DNA from: Gnetum montanum
Taxonomy: Eukaryota > Streptophyta > Gnetopsida > Gnetales > Gnetaceae
Direction: 5' to 3'
Length of the DNA stretch: 64,000 nt
NCBI GenBank assembly: GCA_015680685.1
Contig: MNCI01004331.1
Location: 794 to 64,793, forward strand
In this document: one piece after another, positions 1 through 10,007 of the stretch
Numbering within the stretch: position 1 is the stretch's first letter
How the letters are laid out: each line of letters starts with the position of its first letter
Notes under the pieces: generated by a model
The model's input: only the letters and a program-made list of their open reading frames with translations
Told to the model about the DNA's origin: nothing
Databases searched by the model: none
Position numbers and translations under genes: made by a program

Positions 1-350
1 TTAGCATTTGGTAAGCTGTAGTTGCATAGTTCAGGGTGTGTCCGGCAAGTGGGAACGGATGCTGACGCTAGTTAACTTAGACTTAGATCTTAGTTAGAGT
101 TAGTTTAGTTCTCTCAACCCTTTCCTCCTGTTAGCATAGAAGATAAGCCGAAAAGACCAAAAAAATCACATACCTCAGACTTTCTTAACCATACACCGTG
201 ACACATACAAGCAAGCCTGGGAAGACAACGAACGATTAACCCCAAGTGTTTCTTGTGGCGTTAAGGCATTTAGTCTGCGGAGTTCGACCGGATCGCGCGT
301 GTACGCTCGTATTCGTATGGTAGAGTGTAGGGGTACCTCGTCACTCATCA
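1..350 (-). repeat. E1: LTR-like repeat fragment, inverted relative to E2
   Basis: This stretch is the reverse complement, with scattered mismatches, of about 49728-50085. Matching landmarks include the block around 272-340 (TCTGCGGAGTTCGACC and GGGGTACCTCG) and the block around 30-65 (TTCAGGGTGTG and AAGTGGGAACG). Read on the minus strand it starts TGATGAGTGACGAGG at 350, the TG expected of an LTR end, and is preceded by ATTAT. Its other end lies before the window. It is much less AT-rich than its surroundings. It could be part of a solo LTR or an LTR of a truncated element; which one cannot be decided here. Confidence 0.65.
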
Positions 351-361
351 ATAATAATATT

Positions 362-1640
362 ATTTACGTCCATAATGTTTACAAACATTAAAAGTGTTTT
401 CTTCATGAATTGAGTTGTGAATCCTTATTAGGCTTGATCTAGTGCCAATATCCTTTAGTGGAGTTTCAACCAAACTTTCACTTCTAGGATGATTTTCATT
501 ATTTTCACTAACCCCTTATTCTTATGTATTCCTACATTTCTCTCTTGGATCATAAAGACTTTCTGATGAATGCTCAATATTAAGGGTTATAAAACTAAGT
601 TGAGGGTATTTCAAGTCATCATCAACCTATTCTTCACTTTGCTCTTCAACATCCTAGCTTTTGTAGAAGTTGGTCTTTTTCATGTCCACTTTAGTCTTAT
701 CCTTTTTTTGTAAACCTACCATTACTAGGAAATTTAGAGGCCACATGGTCTCTTTTACGACATACATAATATTCTATTAAAAAAGCATCAAAATTTTAAT
801 TTGAAAAATTATTACCTCTATCCTTATCTTTGGATTTGGATTGGTTGGATCCAAATTTATTGATGCTTCTTTCTATTCATACTAGAAGAATTCAAACTCC
901 TCTTGATAGAAGAGCTATTTCATTTTCATTGTTCAATTCTTGTTCAACTAGTTCCTTTTCTTTAGATGTTAATTTAAAGATGATGGACTTCTATTTTATC
1001 ACTCCTTTACTTATGAGATTCAATTCATATCCAATGAGAGCACTTTGGAGTTGTTCAAATTTTAAGATCAAAAAATCTCTAATTTCTTTCAGAGTTATAA
1101 CCTTAGGTCTAAATTTAGGTTGTACTGTTCTAATCATTTTAATGATTACATCACTTTCAAGAAATCCCTTTCCTATATTCCTAATTTATATAACCAAATA
1201 ATTTTCCCTAGAAATATAATCTTTTATCTTCTCACCTTTTCTCATTTTAAGTTTGTCATCCTTACTTTGCAAAAACAAGAGTTTTGATTCTTTAACTATG
1301 GATGTATCTTCATAGGTAGCTTCTAAGGTATCCAAAATTTATTTAGTAGTTCTACATTGAGCTATTCCATTAAATTAAGATTTATTTAATGCACAACATA
1401 AACAAAATTTTTCTTTAGAATCATACATGAACTTATCGTTTTCTTCTAGTGTCCACTTACTTTGTGGATTAAAGGCCTTTGATGTGCTATTGACAAGTGG
1501 TGTGTAACCTTCAAGGATCGACTTCCATACCTCAAACTCTATTGATTGGAAGAAGCCTTGCATCCATCCAATAAGTAAAATTAAACCTATCAAACAATGA
1601 TGGCTTTGTGTAGAATGTTCCTTTCATGGTTCACTCTTTA
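362..1640 (-). pseudogene. gag: Decayed Ty1/copia gag (element D)
   Basis: This is the capsid/nucleocapsid gene of a copia-type retrotransposon, read on the minus strand and broken by many stops. The N-terminal part, open at 1375-1593, contains FEVWKSILEGYTP and NDKFMYDSKEKF, the usual copia gag pattern. Near 728-775 a CCHC zinc knuckle is still visible as YYVCRKRDHVASKF. Its first and last cysteines are now Y and F. It aligns with the gag of element G at about 57400-59430 but lacks a stretch of roughly 750 bp that G carries at about 57600-58350. It is cut off at its 3' side by repeat E1. Confidence 0.75.
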
Positions 1641-1667
1641 ATTTTGAGGTTGAATTTAAGGGTACCA

Positions 1668-1679
1668 GGCTTGATACCA
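1668..1679 (-). promoter_or_regulatory. Primer binding site of element D
   Basis: On the minus strand this reads TGGTATCAAGCC, two bases inside the LTR end. It is close to the initiator-methionine tRNA primer site TGGTATCAGAGC used by most plant Ty1/copia elements. It sets the LTR boundary at 1682. Confidence 0.7.
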
Positions 1680-1681
1680 CT

Positions 1682-2856
1682 TGTGAATCTAGAACTTAGA
1701 AAGGGGGTTGAATAAGTTCCCCAATTGAAATTACACCTATCACATAAAAATACCATATTTAATGTGGTTCTCCAACTTGGGTACATACACACTTGAAGGG
1801 TAGAATCAATGCATATATTTAGACTTTATTTCTTAATAAAATGTGGTTTGAAGTGTATCACACCCTACACAAGATATGAGCTCCACTTCAAAGTGCTTCA
1901 TCATTGTAAAACCACTCAACCCCACAAAGTCTGAACAAGATCAAAATGTGGTCTCAAGGATTCCACAACATTTACAATATTTAGCTCTCGTCCAAAGTGT
2001 TTTGATGCTACAAAACCACTCAACCTTGCAAGGTTTCAACAAGCTTAGAATGTGGTTGCAAGGATCCCAGAACCTTTATAAAATTGAGCTCTACTTTTGA
2101 GTGTTTTGATGTTGCAAAATCACTCAACCTACACAGGATCCTAAGAAGCTCAATGAGAATGTCTTCTCACAAGAAGCACATCAACCCTGTAGTTCTACAA
2201 GAAAATAAAAAAAACATAAGAAAAGAATGTAACTAAATTTACAAGTCATTGTCATTGAAGCTCAATACAACATATAAGCTAGAAAATGATGGTACCATGA
2301 ATAACAAGAATACAATACCATAGATAAGATAATGATTTTTCTTATGTGAAGAGAACTTGTACAATTATCAAGATTTCTTTATCTTCTTATAGTCTTGGGG
2401 TTTTAAAAAAATCCTTAGAATTCATGTAACAACTACCAAATGACTAGTGTATATATCTTCTTCGAAGTTGGGACATCTACCTGAGATTGGCCTCAATTCA
2501 ATAGAGACGTCCTATTGGAAAATGTCTACTCTCAGATAAAGACATCTACTATTTTTGGTAGATGTCTCCTCAACTTTTGGGCTCTATCTTTTGAGGCTTT
2601 CTTCGATCAATTTTCCTTCTTGCTAGTCCTTGGAGAATCTTCATTTGATTTGTAGCCTTCATTTTTCTCCATGCTCTTTCATGTTCTCATCTTGGCCCAT
2701 GTAGTTTTTACTTTGTCATCTCATTGTAGATCTTGTTTCCTTGAGTTCATAGATCTCATATGAATTTCTTATTCATGTCCTACAAACACATTATCCATAG
2801 AAAACTTTCTATGTTCCCCATTTTTCTTAATGTTTAAAGATACCAAAAGTTTAATA
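1682..2856 (-). repeat. 5' LTR of element D
   Basis: About 1,175 bp, alignable along its length to the two LTRs of element G (54268-55342 and 59484-60546). Shared landmarks are a 'CTTAGAAAGGG.GGTTGAATA' block at the inner end, repeated 'AAACCACTCAACC...CAAGG' phrases around 1900-2130, and TACCAAAAGT near the outer end. No long reading frame here is conserved among the three LTRs. Confidence 0.75.
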
Positions 2857-2928
2857 CTTGGGATCAAAAGTTATACTATTCCACTAGAAATTTTTAGTTT
2901 TCCAACATTGAATTATCCAAGTATTATA
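2857..2928 (+). repeat. Tail of the 5' LTR of element C
   Basis: The 3'-most 70 or so bases align with 31505-31586: both contain TTGGGATCAAAAG/TTAGGATTTGATG, then ACTATTC and GAAATTTTTAGTTTTC/GGAATTTTTGGTTTTC, and end in ATTATA/ATTACA. The rest of this LTR has been displaced by element D. Confidence 0.65.
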
Positions 2929-2933
2929 CTTTT

Positions 2934-2950
2934 TGGTGCTAATAGAAGGT
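2934..2950 (+). promoter_or_regulatory. Decayed primer binding site of element C
   Basis: TGGTGCTAATAGAAGG directly follows the LTR end. It equals the A/B site TGGCGCTAGAAGGAGGG after a C-to-T change and small insertions, which ties C to the same lineage. Confidence 0.6.
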
Positions 2951-3899
2951 CTTCCACCCAAGTTCTTCACCCAATCCTATTGTATCCTATCTAAAATAAA
3001 TTTTCATAGCTTAGTTTCCATGCAACCACAGCAAATTTTCCATTGGACTTCTTTTACTAGCCAAGCATAGTTTTAGTACCAATTTATGTTTTCATGGTGA
3101 AACCAACATACTTTCTCTTATAAAGTCAACATATTTTTCCGAGATGCCTAGCATATATTTGGGGAAAATAGCACATTTATTAATTTCACATTAAAGTCCA
3201 AATAGTTTTTTCACAAGGAAAAATATACCAACATTTTTAAACAATGAAAACAAAAATATACCAACATTTTTAAGCATGGAAAACCAAAACTTTATCTTTC
3301 TACCACCAGTGTATTTCTTACTATAAATCAAACATATCTTTTTATTTTAAAGTTAAAACAAGAATATTTCCTACAAGCATTAGTGTATCTTTTCACTGCA
3401 GATTGAGTGGAGTGAACACATTACCAACAATAACTAAAACAACAACTACATTCATAATCATTTCCAATTAATTTTTACCACTAACCAATTGTAGTGCAAG
3501 CCTTTATTCCTTACACTCTAAAACCTTAAAAATTTAAAATTAATTAATTTTGCATTTTTACCAGTGTAGTGTATAGCATTTTCACTTCCACTTGCACTGC
3601 ACCTGCAATTACAAAAATTTAAAAAATGAGTTAATTAATTTTTACAAGTGTAGTGTACAACATTTCCATTACAATATGCACTGCACCAATAGTTATGCTT
3701 TCCATATCATTCCATAACAAAAGCCAAATTTACATGGAGTAGTTTTGCCTACTAAAATTGCTAAATCACAAACTAGTTGAGAACTTAGGTAATACCTTTT
3801 TGTAGATCAACCATGTTACTACTAGATCTTACATACATGACCTCCAACTAAGATGCAGTTTGTGTCTATAACCTAAATGACCTCGTGGTCATAGAATAG
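2951..3899 (+). other. Leader of element C, with a short tandem duplication
   Basis: About 950 bp between PBS and gag, against about 240 bp in A and B. I see no gene. A unit of roughly 100 bp is repeated imperfectly at about 3530-3700; each copy carries an AATTAATTAATTTT run, a GTGTAGTGTA phrase and TGCACTGCACC. Dispersed ACCAACAT and CCAGTGTA phrases resemble those of the downstream spacer array. Confidence 0.45.
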
Positions 3900-5870
3900 A
3901 GATAATAACTCTGACAAAGGGGTAAGAACTTAGACTTTGTGATCATCAATGAGGAGCTTTACAACTTTATTTATGCTAAGATACAAGCCACTCTCCTAAT
4001 ATCATGCTCTAAATCTAATGCTAAGAATCAATTTGAAATTATACATTAAGATAGAAGAGAATACATCCCATCACCTTATGATAAAATCCCCTTCACTGAT
4101 TTTTATACTCTTATGCTCATATAACTCATAGATATTCATGAGTTTAGTAAGAAAATCAACTTGGAGAATCACATGAAAGAGCATGATGAATTTGAATGTA
4201 AACTAGATCCAAACACCTTCATTAGAAGCCTTTTCCAATAATCAACTCTTTAAATAATTGCTCCTATTTTGGACTCTCCTATATCATTGATGGGATAAAT
4301 CTCTCAGTCCTATTTCCTTCCTATCCATCATATAATATTTTGGTTTGTATCCATTTTTTCCATGCAGTAGGCATAACCTATATGTCAATCTACCTCCTTA
4401 TTCTCATTCATGTCCTTCACAACACAACCTTGCTCTGTGTGATCATCCCTCATGGTCTTCAACACATCTCATCATTTCTTCATTCTAGTGGGTCCCTTAG
4501 TGGGATACCAAGCTATCTTCACCTCTCATACTCCCTTTCTCCCCTTTATTCCACAACTTCCAATTCAAACATCTTTCTCATTATTCAACCAACTTGAAAT
4601 GCCAGCCATGAAACCTCTTTCATCTATACCAATGTCCATCACATGATTCCAACACTCACAACTTCCTCCTCAACCATTAATGCAAGAACTATAGCATATA
4701 GAGATGCTCCAAGTCTTAGATAAAGCCTTTCAAATGATCCAAGACCTTACCGAAGAGCTATGAAAGCTTAAAGCTAGTATAACTCAGACAATCAAGGTTA
4801 TAGACTTTGACCAAGATGATCCCATAAGCTCTACCATCTTCAAATAACCTTACCCATAGGCTTTCCTTTACCAAACTTCACCAAATAAAATGGTGAATGG
4901 GATCCTGATGCACATCTAGTTACCTTCTAGTCTTAGTGCTTCATTTTGCAAGATTGACCTCATACAATATGACAAATTTTTCCTATGTCCCTCAAAAGTA
5001 ATGCTTTTGACTAGTATCGAATCCTACCTAGATGTTCCATCTCTTCCCTTGAATACTAAATAAACGAAATTATCAACCACTTTAGATACAACTTGAAGCT
5101 AGATGCCAAATTGGATTAACTAATTAAGGTGAAGCATGGACCACTTGAACCAGTCAAAAGGTTTATTCATAGGTGAAATTCAGTAGTTAACAAGATTCCA
5201 GAGCCTATTTCTAAAACTCACATGTTGCCCATCTTTAAGAGAGTAGTAAATAAATTTATCAAGTCAAAGCTCTACTACTTATAGTCCTAATCACTAAGAT
5301 AAGCCTTTTTGTAAAATAAGAATATCAAGGAGGTAGTTGAGACTAGCAATGATATAGCCTAAATCATGTATAAAAACCAAGACAAAAGGAGTGATAATAA
5401 AACTAGGTAAGAACATACAATTATTGACATGATAACAAAAGAGTCATCATAAAAAGAAAGGCAAGGATCACTGCAATGCAACATCTTCTAACTCATCACA
5501 TCCATCCACTTCCTACTTCGCAAATTAACCAAGACCAAACTTTGGAGAAAAGGATATGTCAAAGTACACTAAGTTATTTATGAAGCCTAATAATCTTTTG
5601 GAATACTTACTTAAAGAGAATTGTGTACAACATTAGAAACTATCTAAGCAAGATCATACAAGGCATGATCATCTTTGTGACATAGCTAGAGATCCAACAA
5701 TAGTAACCAAAGGATCTTCCTTATTTCTCCTTGTCTCTTTGACATCTTGAGAAAATATCCAAAAAACATTGAATTCCTCTACATCTCCTTGTAACTGCAT
5801 TAACTCTGTGATGAAAGGTTGCAAAGATACATTGAGGTTGGATAGAAAATAGGCTAAGAATAGTTAATAA
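3900..5870 (+). pseudogene. gag: Decayed Ty3/gypsy gag (element C)
   Basis: Old copy of the gag found intact in outline in A (from 10008) and B (from 33841). Recognisable pieces in order: the N-terminal 'EEY.F' region at about 3950; the segment after 4700, where LDKAFQMIQDLTEEL matches LDQAFQLIQTLTEEV of A; the capsid core at about 5040-5280 ('GVKHGPLEPVKRFIHRW'-like, then 'FKRVVNKFIKSKLYY'-like); and 'KHSELLKQL'-like at about 5580-5640. Stops and frameshifts are everywhere. The knuckle region is barely recognisable near 5790-5860, and I found no protease remnant after it. Confidence 0.7.
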
Positions 5871-5949
5871 GCCTTAATACCAAGTGTTGTGTATAATAAC
5901 TAGGCTAAGAAAAGTTATTTGTATAAATATTTTGATGTTTGGAAGCCTT

Positions 5950-7960
5950 CCCATACTCATGCATTTGTACCATAACCCTCCATGCCCACAATTCCCACAT
6001 AACACTTAGTAGACTCCATGTTCATTTATGGAAATTAAAAACTACACTAGGTTAGTGGAAAAATTAATTCCTACTAAGAATTTAAACTTACATGGGCCCC
6101 ACTAGATGCCTTCCAAATAAACGAATAAACATCTCAATGCAATGGGATTTACAACTTCCAATAAAAGATACGTTAGGATTAATACCTAAATAAGGCTTGG
6201 AATGAATTTCAAGCATTAACCATGACCATGACACACCTCCTAGCCATTCACTCTTAGCACATGGAAGCCAATGAAATCTTGTTTAACATTGAAAATCAAA
6301 CATTAACATCTAAGAATTCTGAGAGTCAAAAGTAACCAAAACTCATACAAAATAAGACATTTTTAGATTACTACACTAGCCAAGGTAAAACATACGTTGA
6401 CCAACATAGTTTTACCTAGGATGAGAATAATTAACAATAACCAAAGCCACAATTGGCCTTAAAATGATGGCATCAAGTCTCAAACCCTAGTAAGAGCCTC
6501 TTGTAGCTATGGAGCCTTCATAATTGTTGAGAATATATGTTGTAGGACTCCAAAACTATCATGGCCAGTGTATCTTTCTAGAGATTAATCACAATATGAA
6601 CCAATTAAACATTAAATAACCTTCAAAATAGCAAATCTTAACCACCATACCTTCTCAAATCCTTTTGGTGACCTTGGAAAGCCAAATAACAAGCCTAAAA
6701 TAAATCAAAAACAATGAAAAACTAAAAATTACAATAGACGAGGTTAAAACTACATTAGCTAGTGTGTCTTTCTAAAGATGTAAATGAAAATGAATTAATA
6801 AAGAATCCAAAAGCCTCCAAAGTGTCAAACTCTATCCTTCAATTCTTCTAGGAGACTCTAGTATCCTTGGGAAGCCAAATATCATGCCAAAACAATTTAT
6901 AACTAATTAAAACTCAAAAGATACATTTGAATAGGCCAAAACTACACTAGCCAATATATGTGTTTCAACAAAATTTAAGAACAAGATATCAACTAGTCAA
7001 ATTAACCTCCAACTACCTCAATCTAATTCCAAGACCCTACTAGAACCTCTAATTGACTTGAAATTTTGAAAACTAGGCCAAAATGATCAAAATCATTAAT
7101 TTTCTCCAAAATAATATTGGATGGATCCAAACCTACATTGGCTATCATACATTTTAGAGAAAGTAGCCATGTCAAGGTTCCAATGACCTCCTAAATTGGT
7201 AGTTCGGAGGCTAGACCATAGCCATACACAACAATGGCCCTAGGAGCTTAAAAACATATTTTATTGATGATCTAAAGTTTCCAACAATCAATATTTCTTC
7301 AAAACTAGGCTAGAAGTAACCGAAAATAACCTATTCAACATAGTTTTAGTTTCCAAGACAAATTTGATAGCATCATCATAGTTTGAATAACCTTAAACTT
7401 CCTTAAAAAAATACTAGAATTCTAAAGCCTAAATCCAACTATCATTTGATCTCATTTTAAGCATGAAAAAATAAAATTTATCAAAGATACGCTAGAACCA
7501 AAGAAACCTACACTAGCTAGTGTATTCTTGAGGTTTGAGATTCCATACTACACTTTCATTGGCTCATTTAACCTTCCAAATAACCATTCAACAACCCTAA
7601 CATCCTTGTGCTACCCTAAGGAGTTGTGGGAGTAAGAATTTTAGAACTAAGACATCACAAATTAATTTTGTATGTAAAACTATGTTGGAGCTAGGAAAAA
7701 CTACACTAGCTAGTGTAGTTTTCATCTTTTGATAGAATTTGAAACCTTTAGAGGGTTAAATCAACACTGAGGTTGATTAATTTCTTCTCCCAGTCCATTA
7801 AACTATTGATTTAGGCAATAAAAATCCCAAAACTAGTCCTTATGAACCTTGGAAATCACATTTTATCAAAAATATATATATATATACAAGATCCCACCAA
7901 AAATACACTAGCCAACATAAGTTTTTGTGTTCTAGTGTATTTTTTCAAAAGGGCCTCATT
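5950..7960. repeat. Satellite-like array, period about 190-200 bp, in the spacer of element C
   Basis: About nine to ten degenerate units, each with a palindromic core related to ACTACACTAGCTAGTGTAGT. The best copy, at about 7700, is a perfect palindrome. Other cores lie near 6043, 6372, 6557, 6750, 6944, 7131, 7338, 7509 and 7907. Units also share phrases such as CTTGGRAAGCCAAAT and AACCTTCCAAA. It sits where A and B carry their antisense gene, between gag and pol. Short open frames here are not conserved between units. Confidence 0.6.
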
Positions 7961-8320
7961 TTGGCCTCCAAACAAGCTTAGAAAAACCTTCCCAAGTGTC
8001 CAAGCCCTTCCATTAACCTTAGAGCCTCCTACCATGATCCACTATGACCTAAAACTAGTGAAATATGACCCTAATTAACCAATAATAATCATGTTTTATC
8101 ATATGTTTCCAACCTTGATGCTATTGGCCTTATTCCATTGTATTTAGATTGGATTTGACCTTGGTATATATTATTGATCTTAATTGTCATTTCATTTGGT
8201 GTTATTTGTCTTCATTTTCATCATTTTCAAATCTTTTTACCATGTTCCATCATATTTTTTTATCATTTGAAACCATTTGAACCTTATTTTCCTTTATTTA
8301 AAATTAGTTGATGTCATTAG
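7961..8320. repeat. T-rich microrepeat, left part (spacer of element C)
   Basis: Low-complexity sequence built from variants of CATTTGGTCTTCATTTTCAT. It continues directly on the far side of element A at 25682, which confirms that A split it. The last five bases, ATTAG, are the target duplication of A. Confidence 0.55.
8316..8320. repeat. Target site duplication of element A (left)
   Basis: ATTAG, repeated exactly at 25677-25681 directly outside the other LTR. This is the 5-bp duplication expected of Ty3/gypsy integration. Confidence 0.85.
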
Positions 8321-8499
8321 TGAAACACCGTGAAAATTACGAGTCGGCCTCGCAATTTAAGAGAGAGCACGCATCAGCTCTGTTCAAGGACAAGTCTACG
8401 CTCTATTACGCATGAAAGCGTAATGAGCGTAATAAGCTCCAAAATAGTCGAAGGCAGAGTATAGAGAAGCACAACAATTCGACATTTTTCTCATGGCGC

Positions 8500-8720
8500 A
8501 TGAAGAACTTGTGTTTATGCTCGTTACGCGACGGTGCATACCACTGCGTATTTCATCACTACGGCTAGACATTATTTACACTTCGTTACGCGCAGCTGTG
8601 TAGTGAGCGTGAATTAGACATTATTTGTGCTTCATTACGCGTAGCTGCGTAGTGAGCATAAATTAGACATTGTTTACACTCCGTTACAAGTAGCTGCGTA
8701 GTGAGCGTAAGACAATTTCA
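8500..8720 (+). repeat. Tandem palindromic units in the LTR upstream of the promoter
   Basis: Units of about 50 bp with the pattern CGTTACGCGCAGCTGCGTAG, then GAGCGTAAATTAGACATT. The core CGCAGCTGCG is a perfect palindrome, flanked by TTACGC on one side and GCGTAA on the other. The same array is in the 3' LTR (about 24430-24620) and in both LTRs of B. Its place upstream of the TATA box suggests a protein-binding or enhancer role. Confidence 0.6.
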
Positions 8721-8957
8721 AGCCTATCGTTTTTTATGCTGGATTACGCTCATACACGCAACGCAACGCGAATGAGTGTAATATAGCCTGAAAGCAGTTG
8801 AAACACGCTCAACATGCACCTTCTCTTCACACTCACAACACACAAACGAGCGTATTGTGCGTAGTTACAGTCTGACTTAAAATGGTCATGTCAACAAAAC
8901 CCGAAATGTCCGGGAACCACGTCATCAGGGTCGCACCTTTTATGGGACCTCGCAGCC

Positions 8958-8965
8958 TATAAATA
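8958..8965 (+). promoter_or_regulatory. TATA box of the element A 5' LTR
   Basis: TATAAATA in the context GCAGCC-TATAAATA-CACCAGTTG. It is conserved in both LTRs of B (32723 and 48580). In the 3' LTR of A it has become TAAAAATA at 24864. Confidence 0.7.
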
Positions 8966-9770
8966 CACCAGTTGAAAAAGATACAAGTGTGGGCAAAAAA
9001 TCAAAAGGACAAGAGCATTTTCTAAGCAAGGGAGCACTGATCACCTTGAGCAGAGAAACATAGAGTAGCCTTTTGGCAATTGTCAACATCACCACTTTGC
9101 AATAGAAATAGAGCACAGTTCGCCTGAGCCTTAGCAACAGGAACAATCCTTCCTTTGGAGAAGACATGACTTTCTCCATTGGCGATTGTTGTCCTGAGCA
9201 GAACCTACTCGAAGAAAAGAAGCAGAACAAAGATTGTGAGATCATTTCACCCAATTTGCAAGCTCTACCGATCACAAACAGTTGATCAGTAGACATTAGA
9301 GCTTGACCTTCCTTGCATCCCAGCTTTGGCCTACGAGGTAGATCAGACTTCTGTCTGGATAGTTTCCTTGTTGTTTTGTGCTCATTTTCACATCAAGTTA
9401 TTGGGAGTCTATCCCATTGTAACGTGACATACAAATCATACATTCCTTCAAAAATCAAAACATAGATCTTTGAAAATCATGCTTTTCTCTCCTGATTAGC
9501 ATCTCTTCGGCGTGTTTGACATTATTATCGTATCGATCCATCCACGTCGTTTTCCTCCCATTTCACGATCCCTCAAATCAAATCGAAACATGCAAAGATC
9601 CGTAATTTTCATTGTTTTACTGACCCGTAAGTCCCTGTTTGATCGACAAGACCGTTCAGGGTGCTGCAGATTCGTCTTTCCAGCATAGCCCTCGCACGGA
9701 TCCGTGGTCAAAACTGTATACACGGAATATCGTTCGGTATTTCTAGCTGCCGACGTTTTTTGTCGCTACA

Positions 9771-10007
9771 GTTTTCTGGCGCTAGAAGGAGGGCCTCTAG
9801 GTTCCGATCCATCTTTTTGGGTAACCCTGTTAGCGATCTATACCCAAAATCATAAACGTAATACCTCCAGGGAAGCTTACGATACCTTGTGTGGTGTAGA
9901 TCGGTCGCAGTAACAATTCCTTTGGAATCCATTAGGTAGAAAGCCTATTAGCGATCTCATCACCAGCCATCTTTTAGATCCGATCATCAATTATCATTTA
10001 TTGATAA
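9771..10007 (+). other. Leader with primer binding site, element A
   Basis: 237 bp from LTR end to the gag ATG. The PBS is TGGCGCTAGAAGGAGGG at 9777-9793, six bases after the LTR, and is identical in B. I do not assign the priming tRNA from memory. The leader contains an ATCCCAT-type run 'GGGTAACCCTGTTAG' that is also conserved in B. Confidence 0.65.

Larger units (their letters stand above)
351..2856 (-). mobile_element. Element D: 5' portion of a Ty1/copia retrotransposon
   Basis: Reading on the minus strand, the order is LTR (2856-1682), primer binding site (1679-1668), then a decayed gag down to about 360, where E1 begins. All three parts align with element G at 57400-60546, which defines the LTR limits. 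D sits at the very end of the 5' LTR of gypsy element C, whose sequence resumes at 2857, so D probably inserted into that LTR. Its pol and 3' LTR are not in the window. Confidence 0.75.
8321..9770 (+). repeat. 5' LTR of element A
   Basis: 1,450 bp, starting TGAAACACCGTGAAAATT and ending GTCGCTACA, matching 24215-25676. At 8500-8720 it holds three or four roughly 50-bp units around a GCGCAGCTGCGTAGTGAGCG motif. A TATAAATA box is at 8958. The part after the TATA box should be the transcribed R/U5 region. Confidence 0.9.

Noticed and set aside
4340-4646. Open frames of 64-85 codons in the gag region of C
   Set aside because: They lie in frames that do not match gag of A and B and contain no motif; chance openings in decayed sequence.
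8940-9296. 118-codon minus-strand frame in the 5' LTR of A
   Set aside because: Not open in the 3' LTR or in B; no motif.
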